Assembly (NCBI RefSeq): GCF_033963835.1 | Contig: NZ_JAXBME010000018.1 | Coordinates: 35,837-99,836, forward strand | Source: Cytobacillus sp. IB215665 | Lineage (GTDB): Bacteria; Bacillota; Bacilli; Bacillales; SM2101 | DNA: 64,000 bases | Direction of reading: 5' to 3' | Part shown: piece after piece, positions 44,138-53,217 of the stretch | Numbering within the stretch: the first letter of the stretch is position 1 | How the letters are laid out: the number at the start of each line of letters is the position of its first letter | Position numbers and translations under genes: made by a program | The notes under the pieces: model-generated | The model's input: the letters and a program-made list of their open reading frames with translations, nothing else | Database searches by the model: none | Told to the model about the DNA's origin: nothing

Positions 44138-44563
44138 TTAATAATTTTCATTAGAAGAGAGGTCTTTGATAATACATTTTGTAAAGGTAGTAAAGTTGAT
44201 AAGGTGTTTTTCAATAATTTCATGCAGGTAGTCTAATTCTATTGATTGGTAATTATGGACAATAGTATTTCTAAAATCAACCATTACTCTCATTCTAGAG
44301 GACATATCTTCACTAATGATGTTATTTTCTTGTAAAAATTGAAATGCATCATGGCTATTCTGAGGAAGACCTAAACGTCTTTCTGTCACTATATGCATTC
44401 CTATATAAATACTTGCTTCACATGCTCTTTGTATATTTAGAAGTATTGATTCTTGTTTAGTCTCGTCATTCAATGTATTATAGTTATTTTCATATACTTC
44501 AAAAACACGATTAATGCTATGTTTAATCAAATTAGTCTTTTGTAATATCAGGTCATTTTTCAT
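44138..44563 (-). CDS. hepT: HepT-like HEPN-family toxin
   Basis: A 141-residue, all-helical protein with the HEPN signature R98-N-T-I-V-H103-N-Y105, the exact Rx4HxY pattern of HepT RNases. The upstream part (NIQRACEASIYIGMHIVTE, later SHDAFQFL) also fits DUF86/HepT. Known HepT toxins cut RNA and are silenced by the MntA nucleotidyltransferase, which adds AMP to the Tyr of this motif. No MntA gene is present; the gene upstream on the same strand, 43 bases away, encodes a Fic AMP-transferase. All key residues are present, so it should be active. Confidence 0.8.
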   Translation of the reverse strand: MKNDLILQKTNLIKHSINRVFEVYENNYNTLNDETKQESILLNIQRACEASIYIGMHIVTERRLGLPQNSHDAFQFLQENNIISEDMSSRMRVMVDFRNTIVHNYQSIELDYLHEIIEKHLINFTTFTKCIIKDLSSNENY

Positions 44564-44606
44564 AAAAAAAGGGACGCACCTTCTTTAATTTTATATACAT
44601 AAATCT

Positions 44607-45347
44607 TCATCTTACTGTATCTAAATATCTATTTATGCTTTCCTCAACACTCATTGCTATTAAATTTACAAATGGCTCGGTATTATTATTGACGCTAGCT
44701 ATCTCTAATGTATTATAATATTCTAATCTAATAGTTGAATCAGCTTTTATTATTGCAGGAGGATAACCAAATTTCATAAGGATTAAGTTCATCAGTAGGC
44801 GAGATGTTCTTCCATTCCCATCAGAGAATGAGTGAATAAAAACAAATTTAAAATGAAATAATGCAGCTAATTCTACTGGATGGAGTACATTCTTATTTAA
44901 ATTGTACCAATCAATCAGCTTTTTCATTTCATTTTCTACTTGTAAAAAGTGTGGTGGAGTGTGCTCACTACCAGAAATTCGAACGTTAATTTGTCTATAT
45001 TTTCCTGCGTTTGTATTATCGATATTTTTCAGAATTAAGTAGTGAATATCCTTAATTGTAGCTTCGGAAATTGGTTCATCTTTTTCCGAATGTTCTTCAA
45101 TAAAATCTATTGCCTCAGAGTGATTTATTGCTTCAAAGTGTTCACGTAACTGCTTTCCGCCAATCGTTAAACCTTCTTCGATCACCATTTTAGTTTCAAT
45201 TAAAGATAGAGTATTACCTTCAATAGCATTGGAATGATATGTCATTTCAACACGGTAGACATTTCTTAAATTATCGATAGCATCATGAGGTAATGGTCGA
45301 TATGAATCAAGCTCCATTTTTAATTGAGATAAATTATCAAAATTCAA
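44607..45347 (-). CDS. Fic-family AMP-transferase (class II), likely partner of HepT
   Basis: About 246 residues from a TTG start; AAGAAGGTG lies six bases upstream of it, while the longer in-frame ATG (45416) has no such site. The intact Fic motif HSFSDGNGRTSR (residues 172-183) matches HxFx(D/E)GNGRxxR. The N-terminal SNAIEGN matches the (S/T)xxxE(G/N) inhibitory helix of class II Fic proteins, so activity should be self-restrained. Fic enzymes move AMP from ATP to hydroxyl side chains of proteins. It is the first gene of a two-gene operon with HepT. No DNA-binding domain is visible. Confidence 0.82.
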   Translation of the reverse strand: MNFDNLSQLKMELDSYRPLPHDAIDNLRNVYRVEMTYHSNAIEGNTLSLIETKMVIEEGLTIGGKQLREHFEAINHSEAIDFIEEHSEKDEPISEATIKDIHYLILKNIDNTNAGKYRQINVRISGSEHTPPHFLQVENEMKKLIDWYNLNKNVLHPVELAALFHFKFVFIHSFSDGNGRTSRLLMNLILMKFGYPPAIIKADSTIRLEYYNTLEIASVNNNTEPFVNLIAMSVEESINRYLDTVR

Positions 45348-45440
45348 TATAAACACCTTCTTGGGATATTTTGTTTTGGGTGCTACAAAATGTATATTAT
45401 AGATTATAACAGACACACAATTTTTTTTAAATAAAATATT

Positions 45441-45468
45441 ATTCGTATAATTAGAATTATACGCGAAT
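45441..45468 (-). promoter_or_regulatory. Dyad operator-like element upstream of the Fic-HepT operon
   Basis: ATTCGTATAATT (45441-45452) and AATTATACGCGAAT (45455-45468) form an imperfect inverted repeat about a two-base centre, roughly 95 bases before the Fic start. It contains the 12 bases shared with the xerS upstream region. Confidence 0.45.
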
Positions 45469-46114
45469 TTAATATTGGATATCGAAATCGTTTGCCTACC
45501 TTTGTATTTTGATAACTCAGTAGTTACCTAGTATTATTTTTAATTATTAGTATAATCTTAGAAAACTTGAATTGGACCAAGGATTTTATAATTATAAAAC
45601 GTTAGTCACTGGATGCTAAACTTTTTATTTGAATGTTTTTGAGGGTATTATCAAACATGTCTATTTTCTAATAGATAAATCAAAAACTCCAGACTCCGAA
45701 GCTTGAATCGTAATTTTAGCATTGATTTGGCCTTTTCATCTTCTATTTCTTGAATTAAGGAAGTTATAAAAATTATATGTAGTCACTAATAGTAATTCTG
45801 TAAATAAGCAATGCCTCTATTTCCTGATTATTTCCTAGTACCAATTACGTTTTGTCTAGGAATAATGTAGATTTGAAATAAAGTCACGATGTTCACAAAA
45901 AAGCTGCGGCGTTATTCCTGTTTTGATATTGTTATCTAAAGGGTGAAAAGAAAGAATATCTGTTGATTGACATAAGGCTGTTCCATTATAGGGCCATAAT
46001 GTGGGACAACAAGTGTTTTAATTATTCGGATATGAAGGGTACATTTTGATATGAAGTATTGAACTATAAGTTAACAGGTATGCAAACAGATATCAAGACT
46101 GAGATTTGGTATCG
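45469..46114. other. Non-coding stretch marking the change to a gene-poor segment
   Basis: About 650 AT-rich bases without an open frame, repeat or RNA that I can support. Gene density changes here: compact genes lie to the left, broken genes and long gaps to the right. Confidence 0.4.
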
Positions 46115-46144
46115 AAAAAAAGCCTTTCTTTTTCAGAATAGGCC
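46115..46144 (-). terminator. Intrinsic terminator for the SBBP gene
   Basis: On the minus strand GCCT-A-TTCT pairs with AGAA-AGGC (one bulged A), followed by seven T. It lies about 55 bases after the SBBP stop codon. Confidence 0.6.
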
Positions 46145-46198
46145 CTTCATCTGAATACTAAGTCGTAAAATAATAACCTTTCAAATATTTATAATTGT

Positions 46199-48416
46199 CT
46201 AATATCTTTTGGTTATCTTCAATGTATAAATTCCTATTCCTTTGACTTTAGAGGTTAGAGAAGTGTTTACTATGTTGGTACTTTTACATTTACATGGGTT
46301 TTGACAACACTTTGGAATCAACGGAGGTGGAGGTGGGACTGTAATTTTCGTAACAAACGCATCACTTAAATCAGCTAAAGTAGTTTGAAAGGCACCGACA
46401 GTTGTCGGAAAGTTTATTGACTCAGTAGATCCCGTAACAAACGCATTACCGTGGGCATTCACAGTAATGCCAAATCCTGTATCATCACTGTTTCCACCTA
46501 GGTACGTGGAGAAGATCAGAGCTGTTCCCATTGCATTTACTTTCGTGACAAAAGCACTTTGCCCTCCCATTAACATCGTTTGAAAGGCATCTACAGTTGT
46601 TGGAAAGTTTGTTGACTCGGTAGTGCCTATCACAAACGTATTACCGTGGGCATCCACTGCAATACCAAATCCTGTATCATCACTGTTTCCACCTAGGTAC
46701 GTGGAGAAGATCAGATCGGTTCCCATTGCATTTACTTTCGTGACAAAAGCACTTTGCCCCCCCATCAACATCGTTTGAAAGGCACCTAGCGTAGTAGGAA
46801 AGTTTGTTGAAGTGGATACTCCTGTTACAAATGTATTCCCGTGGATATCCACCGTAATACCCGCAGATCCATCATCCCCATCTCCTCCGAGGTAGGTGGA
46901 GAAGATTAGATCAGTTCCTGTTGCATTTACTTTAGTTACAAAAGCAGCATTATTACCATTAAGCATCATTTGAAAAGCCCCAAGTGTTGTTGGAAAGTTT
47001 GTTGAATTGGTTACACCTGTCGCGAACGCATTCCCTTGAGCATCCAATGCTATACCAATTCCTACATCACCCCCATCTCCCCCAAGGTAAGTAGAGTAAA
47101 CTAGGTCAGTTCCACTTGCGTTTACTTTCGTGACAAAAGCACTTTGCACTCCCATCAACATCGTTTGAAAGGCACCAAAAGTTGTCGGAAAATCTGTTGA
47201 TTCTGTTCTTCCTGTTACGAACGCATTTCCTTGAGCATCCAATGCTATATCATTACCTGCATCATCCCCATCTCCTCCCAGATAGGTGGAGAAGATCAGA
47301 TCGGTTCCCGTTGCATTTATTTTGGTTACAAAGGCAGCGTTATCACCATTAAGCATTGTTTGAAAAGCTCCTGGTGTTGTCGGAAAGTTTGTTGAATTGG
47401 TTACACCTGTTAAATACGCATTCCCATTGGTATCCGTAGAAATCCCAGCCCCCATTTCATTATCACTACCCCCTAGGTATGTGGAATAAATCAGAGCTGT
47501 TCCCGTTGCATTTATTTTCGTAACAAAGGTATCAAGGAACCCATCTAATGTAGTTTGAAAAGCTCCTGGTGTTGTCGGAAAGTTTGTTGAAGAGGTCGCG
47601 CCAGTTACATATGCATTTCCCATGCCATCGACAGCAATTGAAAATCCCGCCTCAATCCCTTCTCCTCCGAGGTAAGTGGAGTATGAGAGAGTTGGATCAA
47701 TTATTAATGTATGGTCAGTGTCATAGGATTCAGGGAACTCATATCCTAAGATAATTTTATCTTCAGTTAATGTATATCGATAGTAACACTACACTTTTCC
47801 TCACTCCATTGATGATTTGATATACAATTGGTTTACATTTGTGAAATGTTCCATTAGGGGTGTGAAAACGTAACGAGCCATCTTCAATCTGTTCAACGGA
47901 TTCCACCCCTTCACAAAGAATTTGTATATCCCCGATACTTCCATGTGGATGAACGATCATATCATACTTGACGTCGCCCTTCTCGTCTTTCCAAACGCAA
48001 TCAATACCTTGCCAGACGTTTCGATAAATAATATCTTTGTAGATAGGGACCTTGGTTTGCCACTGTTTTGGGTCATTACTCAGAAAGAAATTCCCGGTTC
48101 CAGCTGTTTTCGTTTTTCCTTCTACTTTGATTTGATCAGAAGGCTGTAAAAATGTCCAATTTACCGTGGAACCTTTGATTGTTTCCTGATGCTTCTCGTT
48201 AGCTTGGTTGGTACTATGCATCGATTGATCATCACTTGACCCAAACAAGGTAAATACCACTTTTGTTGCACAAAATGCATATCGGAAGCCATTACCTTTG
48301 CAATAAAACTTTATTTGGTCATCTACCTGCCCATGGTTTGCATAAAACATGAGTGGTAATTTTCCATAAGATTGCATGATTTTCTGTCTTTGACGTTCAA
48401 ATATATGAGAGTGCAA
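46199..48416 (-). pseudogene. SBBP-repeat beta-propeller protein, split by a frameshift
   Basis: Two frames together make one protein. The first (48416 to 47763) is the N-terminal domain found in SBBP proteins (FYANHGQVDDQIKFYCKGNG, later NVWQGIDCVWKDEKGDVKYD). The second continues from 47788 through IIDPTLSYSTYLGGEG into about nine SBBP repeats of about 50 residues (NAYVTGxTxSTNFPTT, DAFVTKINATGT, STYLGG) and ends in a Cys-rich PKCCQNPCKCK tail. The frame changes between about 47788 and 47795, as by loss of two bases. Such proteins are surface-exposed or secreted. A sequencing error is the alternative to a true break. Confidence 0.8.
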
Positions 48417-48752
48417 TTGTTTTATTCTCCTTTCTTCTGACAGAAGTACGCCAGAAGTGTTTGTACATTATATGAACATGTTAAATGATAAGTGATGCAG
48501 AATCATGAATTGCACATTTATTGGTCAGATGTATGAGTACATAATTCAAGAACAAAACATACATTTGACATTTTGCCGAATTTCTTTTTGATTAAGGCTC
48601 ATTTCGTAAACTTTGTTGCTATTGTTATCAAAGTAGTACTATAAAAAGTGGTTTAATCTTGTCAGTCATCATAATACAGAAGAAAAGATGCCACGAACAC
48701 TAGATATATTCGTGCTTATATCTCAGAACGAAAAGCAACAATCAATGCGAAA
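48417..48752. other. Intergenic region, nothing supported
   Basis: The promoter of the SBBP gene should lie here. No gene, repeat or RNA is convincing. Confidence 0.3.
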
Positions 48753-48902
48753 TCAGCCTTGATCAATGTCCACTACCCCTTGTATAATTCCTCTATTCAG
48801 AAAGGTCAGAAACATTACGTTTAATAGTAAAGTCCCAAAACCATGTTTTTGGTAGTCTAGATGTACAAATACGGTTCCTACTTCATACAACTCTTCAATG
48901 CT
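48753..48902 (-). pseudogene. C-terminal fragment of a GNAT acetyltransferase
   Basis: A minus-strand frame ending in TGA at 48753 reads ELYEVGTVFVHLDYQKHGFG and then TLLLNVMFL, which matches the acetyl-CoA-binding motif of GNAT enzymes (V-H-P-x-Y-Q-x-x-G-I-G). There is no start. Its upstream end runs straight into the truncated ABC ATPase, so a deletion joined the two. Confidence 0.5.
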
Positions 48903-49318
48903 CCACCTGAAAATTTGCCAACCTTTTTTTTCCGGTGCTCGGTTAAATTTACAACCTCTAATAGCTCATCAATCTTTTTCCTTGCTGTATTCTTCTCAAT
49001 TCCTTTTAATGAAGCAATGTACATTAAATATTTCTCAGCTGAAAAGGTCTTATATAAGCCAATGTACTGAGGCAAATAGCCGAGGACATCACGATATTTT
49101 TCATCCAACACTTCAATATCCTTACCGTTATATAAAATTCGTCCAGAAGTCGGTTTAATAAGTGTCACGAGCATGCGCATTAATGTTGTTTTACCAGCAC
49201 CATTTGCACCTAAAAAACCATAAACACCTGCTGTTAATTCAAGTGATACATTGTTTACTGCTAATTTATTTCCAAACTGTTTAGTAACATTTACAATTGT
49301 TAGATTCAAGGGAAACAC
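48878..49318 (-). pseudogene. ABC transporter ATPase, truncated at the signature motif
   Basis: A 146-residue frame with a normal start and Walker A (GANGAGKTT at about residues 37-45), a Q-loop region (LGYLPQYIGLY) and the first bases of the signature (FSGG), then seven foreign residues and a stop. Walker B, D-loop and H-loop are absent, so it cannot hydrolyse ATP. The N-terminal half resembles ABC-2 type exporters. The break coincides with the start of the GNAT fragment on the same strand in another frame. Confidence 0.75.
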
Positions 49319-51035
49319 CTCTAGTAATTTTTTTATTTGCTGTATAAAAAATCTGGTATATATGGTCTATGAGTATCAATTGTTAGGAACATTTAATCTC
49401 ATTAGGGAACTGGGCAAAAAAATTATCTAATTTCCAAAAAGGTTCAAGCTCTTTGTTGATTTGAAGATTTGAGTTATCCTTTTTTCTTAAATAAACCACC
49501 CCTTTCTTGTTATAAATCATAAGCTATGTCTTTTAACTTATTTTTCGATAATCAAATGCATATAATGTCTCTTTAGAGTATATCCGTGGATGCTAATTAC
49601 CTACTTGAATATCTTTTATGATCTCTTTAAAGGATAGCAATTTTGTTCCCTTCATCTAGTTAAACGAATTGGGTGTTGAAAAAGTTTTAAATGAGTTTAA
49701 ATATAATTGGATGTAACCGTATTCTATCAATTCCCAAGATAGAGTTAAGGTTAATAATGTAACGTGATTGGTATCTAGCAATGAAAGAACAAGTGATTAA
49801 GAGATCATAAAATCCATTGCTTAAATCTGTCAAAGATTCATATCCAGCAATGTCGAAAGAAGATGTGTTATGTGAATAAATACTCGATTAAGCCAAACGT
49901 ATCGGTATTTTTTTTTAAAAAAAGAGTAGCAGCTTGTATAGCAAATGGTTGAACTTTCAAAAGAATGAGTGGAATTCAAGGTATTACATCTTTTTCTATA
50001 TATTGGATAGATGGGAGGCCTTCAGTGTTTTAAAATGCATAAATAATTAAATGCATATGTAGGGATTGATATCATGTGGTATCAATTTGGTAATACATTT
50101 TATAAAGATAAGGTTCATAAAGGAGGAAATAACAAACTACGAAAAATTTTGTCCTATTTGATACAAACGATGATTACACTTCGTAAAAAGGTGAATTATC
50201 ACATTGTTGACTATAATGATAAATTAAATTAAATTAAATACCAAGGAGATGCGTCAATCACATGTGAAGTTCTTGAAATTGGCATTCCACCTTATTACAC
50301 AACATCACCTACGATTACGAAACAGCATCAAAGTGTTCGTAAAAGAGTCATTTCACTCTTCCATACTTGACATTGCAGGTTTCTGTAATGGACTCAATTT
50401 TATGATAAGGAGTCTATCATATTGAAACCAAAAAAATCCCACGCAAAGGGGTCTGCTTGGGAAGATAAAACAACAGAATCGGCTGATGGTTGAAAACAAA
50501 GTTTGATGAAAATATCTCATGAAATCTGAAACTATCACTATTAAGACAATCCTAAAAATGAAAAATGGTACACTTTTTATTTCAGAAATGAGCCATTCAT
50601 TGAATGACATCTTCAAGTTACCTATTAGTCATCTAAACTTATCCCTTAAAAACTAATTGATCTATTAATCATTGAGGGCACTAGAAATTATGTTGATAAC
50701 AGCACGAATTACGTGATAGACTTTACTATCAGGCTAAAGACAAGATTCCCTTTGATGTCTACTTTAATTTGCCTATAAATAAACACCCCTTACAAAAGTT
50801 ATCTATATCATTTTAATTAATATAATAACATTTGTAGTTTAATCTAAATCACACAATAAACGCTAGTGGACATAATATTCATTCTATTTAGTTAAAGTAG
50901 TTAATGGGTTTTATTTCCTTTATAAACTCTTTGCTACATAGTAAGCAGTGGATCAGCTACCGAAATTGCATCAAATACTAAACTTAGTCCTATCTTTTTC
51001 TAATACCCAAAATTGAACCATCATCTATTACATAA
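49319..51035. other. Long gene-poor stretch with decayed fragments
   Basis: About 1.7 kb with no intact gene. The only pieces I can partly read are the IS110-like fragment at 50074 and sequence just before 51036 that continues the glycosyltransferase remnant in another frame (an IDDGS-like segment). The rest is AT-rich and uninformative. Confidence 0.4.
50074..50232 (+). pseudogene. Possible IS110-family transposase remnant
   Basis: A 52-residue frame reads KGGNNKLRKILSYLIQTM and then HIVDYNDKL, which resembles the C-terminal part of IS110/IS116 transposases (K-R-G-N-x-x-L-R-K). The following bases hold further broken coding-like sequence in other frames. No insertion-sequence ends are visible. 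Confidence 0.35.
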
Positions 51036-51143
51036 TTATCGAATTCTTGAATATTCTCCTTTCAGAAGTCTAGATAATGTAGTGTCAATTGCTTCTTCTT
51101 CATTGTAAGCAGGGATGATAACTAAAGTTTTCGGTCTATTCAT
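51036..51143 (-). pseudogene. N-terminal remnant of a family 2 glycosyltransferase
   Basis: A minus-strand ATG at 51143 with GGAGG upstream opens a 35-residue frame MNRPKTLVIIPAYNEEEAI and onward, the classic start of GT2 enzymes, ending at TAA after 35 codons. An NYVIDDGSI-like segment follows in another frame, so the gene was broken and then eroded. It begins two bases after the deacetylase stop, which implies a former polysaccharide operon. Confidence 0.6.
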
Positions 51144-51145
51144 TT

Positions 51146-52036
51146 CTACCTCCTAGTTTTTCCTAAAGAATTTATTTTTTTGATGATGTCGTCACCTGTT
51201 AAATTATTATTTATATTAATTCGTTTTATTCTTAGAGGATTATCACCCTTGGAGTTTAATCCCACTTCAGTAGTAAATATAATTATGTGCTCCTTGCTTA
51301 CGATTTGTTCAGAAGTTAAATTATATGCACCGTATGGATAAGTAAAAGCGAAAACATCAGTACCTATCTCTTGCTCAATGGTTTTACTTGCTTTTTCAAT
51401 ATCATTTTTTATTTTGTTTATATGTTGAGAATCACTTAATTTTTTTCCGTTTTTAGTGTAAGGGATAACTAGTCCTTCTTTTCCCGATTCATCATTAAGT
51501 CTCCAGTGTAAATCATACGTATGATTTTGCACCTCAACTAGTCCTGAACTATACATTTCTCTTAGTTGTTCCCAACTCATCATAGAAAGCCCTAACCTCT
51601 CCCCTGTTTCAATATGTTTAGCAATCGGGAATACGGTGGCAATAATGTTGTACTTTTGTAGAACAGGGAATGCATGATTATAAACACTTTCATACCCATC
51701 ATCGATTGTTATTAAGATTGATTTTTCCGGCAAATTAATTTCATCATTTAGATAATCTACTAGATCTTTAGATGTGATAAATGTATAACCGTTTTCTTTC
51801 AACTTCAACAAATGTTCTTCGAATCTAGCTACGCTAGTATTTATCGATGGAAATTTACCATTGTTTTCAAAGGTATGATACATTAATACTGGAATCTGTA
51901 TTTTCTTTTCATCGTCAATTAACATTTCTTTCATCATATTTATAGTGATTAACCCCAAAAATACCATTAAAACTATCTTCAAGATAATCGCCCTCTTTCT
52001 TGTTGTAGTTATAATATTTTTCAAGTTCACATACAT
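51146..52036 (-). CDS. Membrane-anchored polysaccharide deacetylase (PgaB/IcaB-like)
   Basis: A 296-residue protein with one N-terminal helix (about residues 17-34) and a NodB-type deacetylase domain. Motif 1 is TIDDGYESVY with the metal Asp, motif 2 is NHTYDLH with the metal histidines, and later FTYPYGAYN matches motif 3. The entry IPVLMYHTF is typical of PgaB/IcaB-like enzymes acting on poly-N-acetylglucosamine at the cell surface. The following gene, now a remnant, encoded a GT2 glycosyltransferase, in line with a lost surface-polysaccharide operon. Confidence 0.8.
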   Translation of the reverse strand: MYVNLKNIITTTRKRAIILKIVLMVFLGLITINMMKEMLIDDEKKIQIPVLMYHTFENNGKFPSINTSVARFEEHLLKLKENGYTFITSKDLVDYLNDEINLPEKSILITIDDGYESVYNHAFPVLQKYNIIATVFPIAKHIETGERLGLSMMSWEQLREMYSSGLVEVQNHTYDLHWRLNDESGKEGLVIPYTKNGKKLSDSQHINKIKNDIEKASKTIEQEIGTDVFAFTYPYGAYNLTSEQIVSKEHIIIFTTEVGLNSKGDNPLRIKRININNNLTGDDIIKKINSLGKTRR

Positions 52037-52394
52037 ATTTTTATATTAATATAATGAATTGAATCAATTGGAAGTGATCATCTTTGAACATATTAAATTA
52101 GTTATTTGAAAGAAATGGTTGAATAGTTTTGAACCCATTCAGATATGCGATTTTACAAATACTCTACCATACTCTTACTCTACCTTAGTAGGGTATAATG
52201 GTTTAAATATGATTGTTCATAATCTTTTAAGAAATAAAAGACAGATAACAATATATTTGATATTGTAGCTTTTTTCATGATCTAATTTTCAGCAAATAAC
52301 CTTTAATACTTCACTGAAAATAGATTCAATGATTTTATATTATTGATTTTCACCGTAGTACTATGATTAGAATCAATACTACATACTATTCATT
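52037..52394. other. Intergenic region, nothing supported
   Basis: About 360 AT-rich bases. A TATAAT at about 52195 is the only promoter-like word and has no fitting -35 box. Confidence 0.3.
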
Positions 52395-52586
52395 CTAATT
52401 AGCCTTATCTATTCTTTCTCTTAATGAAGATAGATGATAAAAAGTCCCGTTCCAAGCCTCTTGTAATAAAGTTTCTGCTTCTTCTAGACTTTCTCTTGCT
52501 GCTTCGAGATTCTCTACGGTTAACTTTGATGCTACCAATCTACTATAGTTTTCTTCATTTGATTTAACCTCTTCCACATTATTCAC
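52395..52586 (-). pseudogene. C-terminal fragment of a small helical protein
   Basis: A frame of 63 residues from a GTG, with open coding-like sequence continuing about 80 bases further upstream without a start codon. It is helical and acidic (LEAARESLEEAETLLQEAW). The lack of a proper start suggests a truncated gene. No family recognised. Confidence 0.3.
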
Positions 52587-52846
52587 TACTTCTACAGCTA
52601 AAATTTGTTCTACGATTCGATTAGCATTAGAGGCCTGTACACTGTGTATTTTATCTCTCTTTCTTCAAGATGATATATAATATTGTATTACATTCATAAT
52701 TATTGAGTGAATGACATCCGTCATGGAATATTTCGGAATAATAGTGAACTGTTAACACAAAACTATACAACCTTTTTAAATTGAGCTAGATTATATTACC
52801 TCCTGACCTATTAAGCAGACATAATCACGTTGAAATGTTTACTAAT

Positions 52847-53191
52847 CTACTCTTCAAACCCTTTCTCTACTTTCACAGGCAATTTATCAGGGTGCACTTC
52901 TTCCCAAGTTTCTACATAACTCCCTTTTGCATATATTTTTAAAAAGGCATTAGGTCGGAGTTTTCCACTTGCAAAAAAAGTTATTTCTTTTTCTTCTCCA
53001 TCTTTTGTCAATCCATTTAAGGTATAATCATATCCACCAGGACTCCTAGGTGTTCCTTGTTTATTGATTTGAACATAAATTTCATCTGCTGGTATTAGTG
53101 GGTTCACCCTATCAGATATTTCATTAGGTAAAATGAGGAATCCTCCGAAGATTAAGATAAAAAAGATTATAATTCCAACTATTTTTTTCAT
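52847..53191 (-). CDS. yxeA: YxeA-family exported protein
   Basis: A 114-residue protein with an N-terminal helix that acts as signal or anchor (IVGIIIFFILIFGGFLIL) and an OB-like domain (YVQINKQG, YDYTLNGLTKDGEEKEITFFA, LKIYAKGSYV). This matches YxeA (DUF1093), commonly encoded beside BceAB-type transporters in Bacillus. It lies 26 bases after the permease gene and is the last gene of that operon. GGGAGG ribosome site. Confidence 0.75.
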   Translation of the reverse strand: MKKIVGIIIFFILIFGGFLILPNEISDRVNPLIPADEIYVQINKQGTPRSPGGYDYTLNGLTKDGEEKEITFFASGKLRPNAFLKIYAKGSYVETWEEVHPDKLPVKVEKGFEE

Positions 53192-53217
53192 TTATTACAA
53201 ACCTCCCAGTCCTTTTC

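Noticed and set aside
44138..44563. Ordinary HepT-MntA toxin-antitoxin pair
   Set aside because: No nucleotidyltransferase motif (GSxxxGxxxxxSD) is encoded in either neighbouring gene; the partner is a Fic protein.
50353..50616. 87-codon minus-strand frame in the gene-poor stretch
   Set aside because: Composition is unlike its neighbours and there is no plausible start signal.
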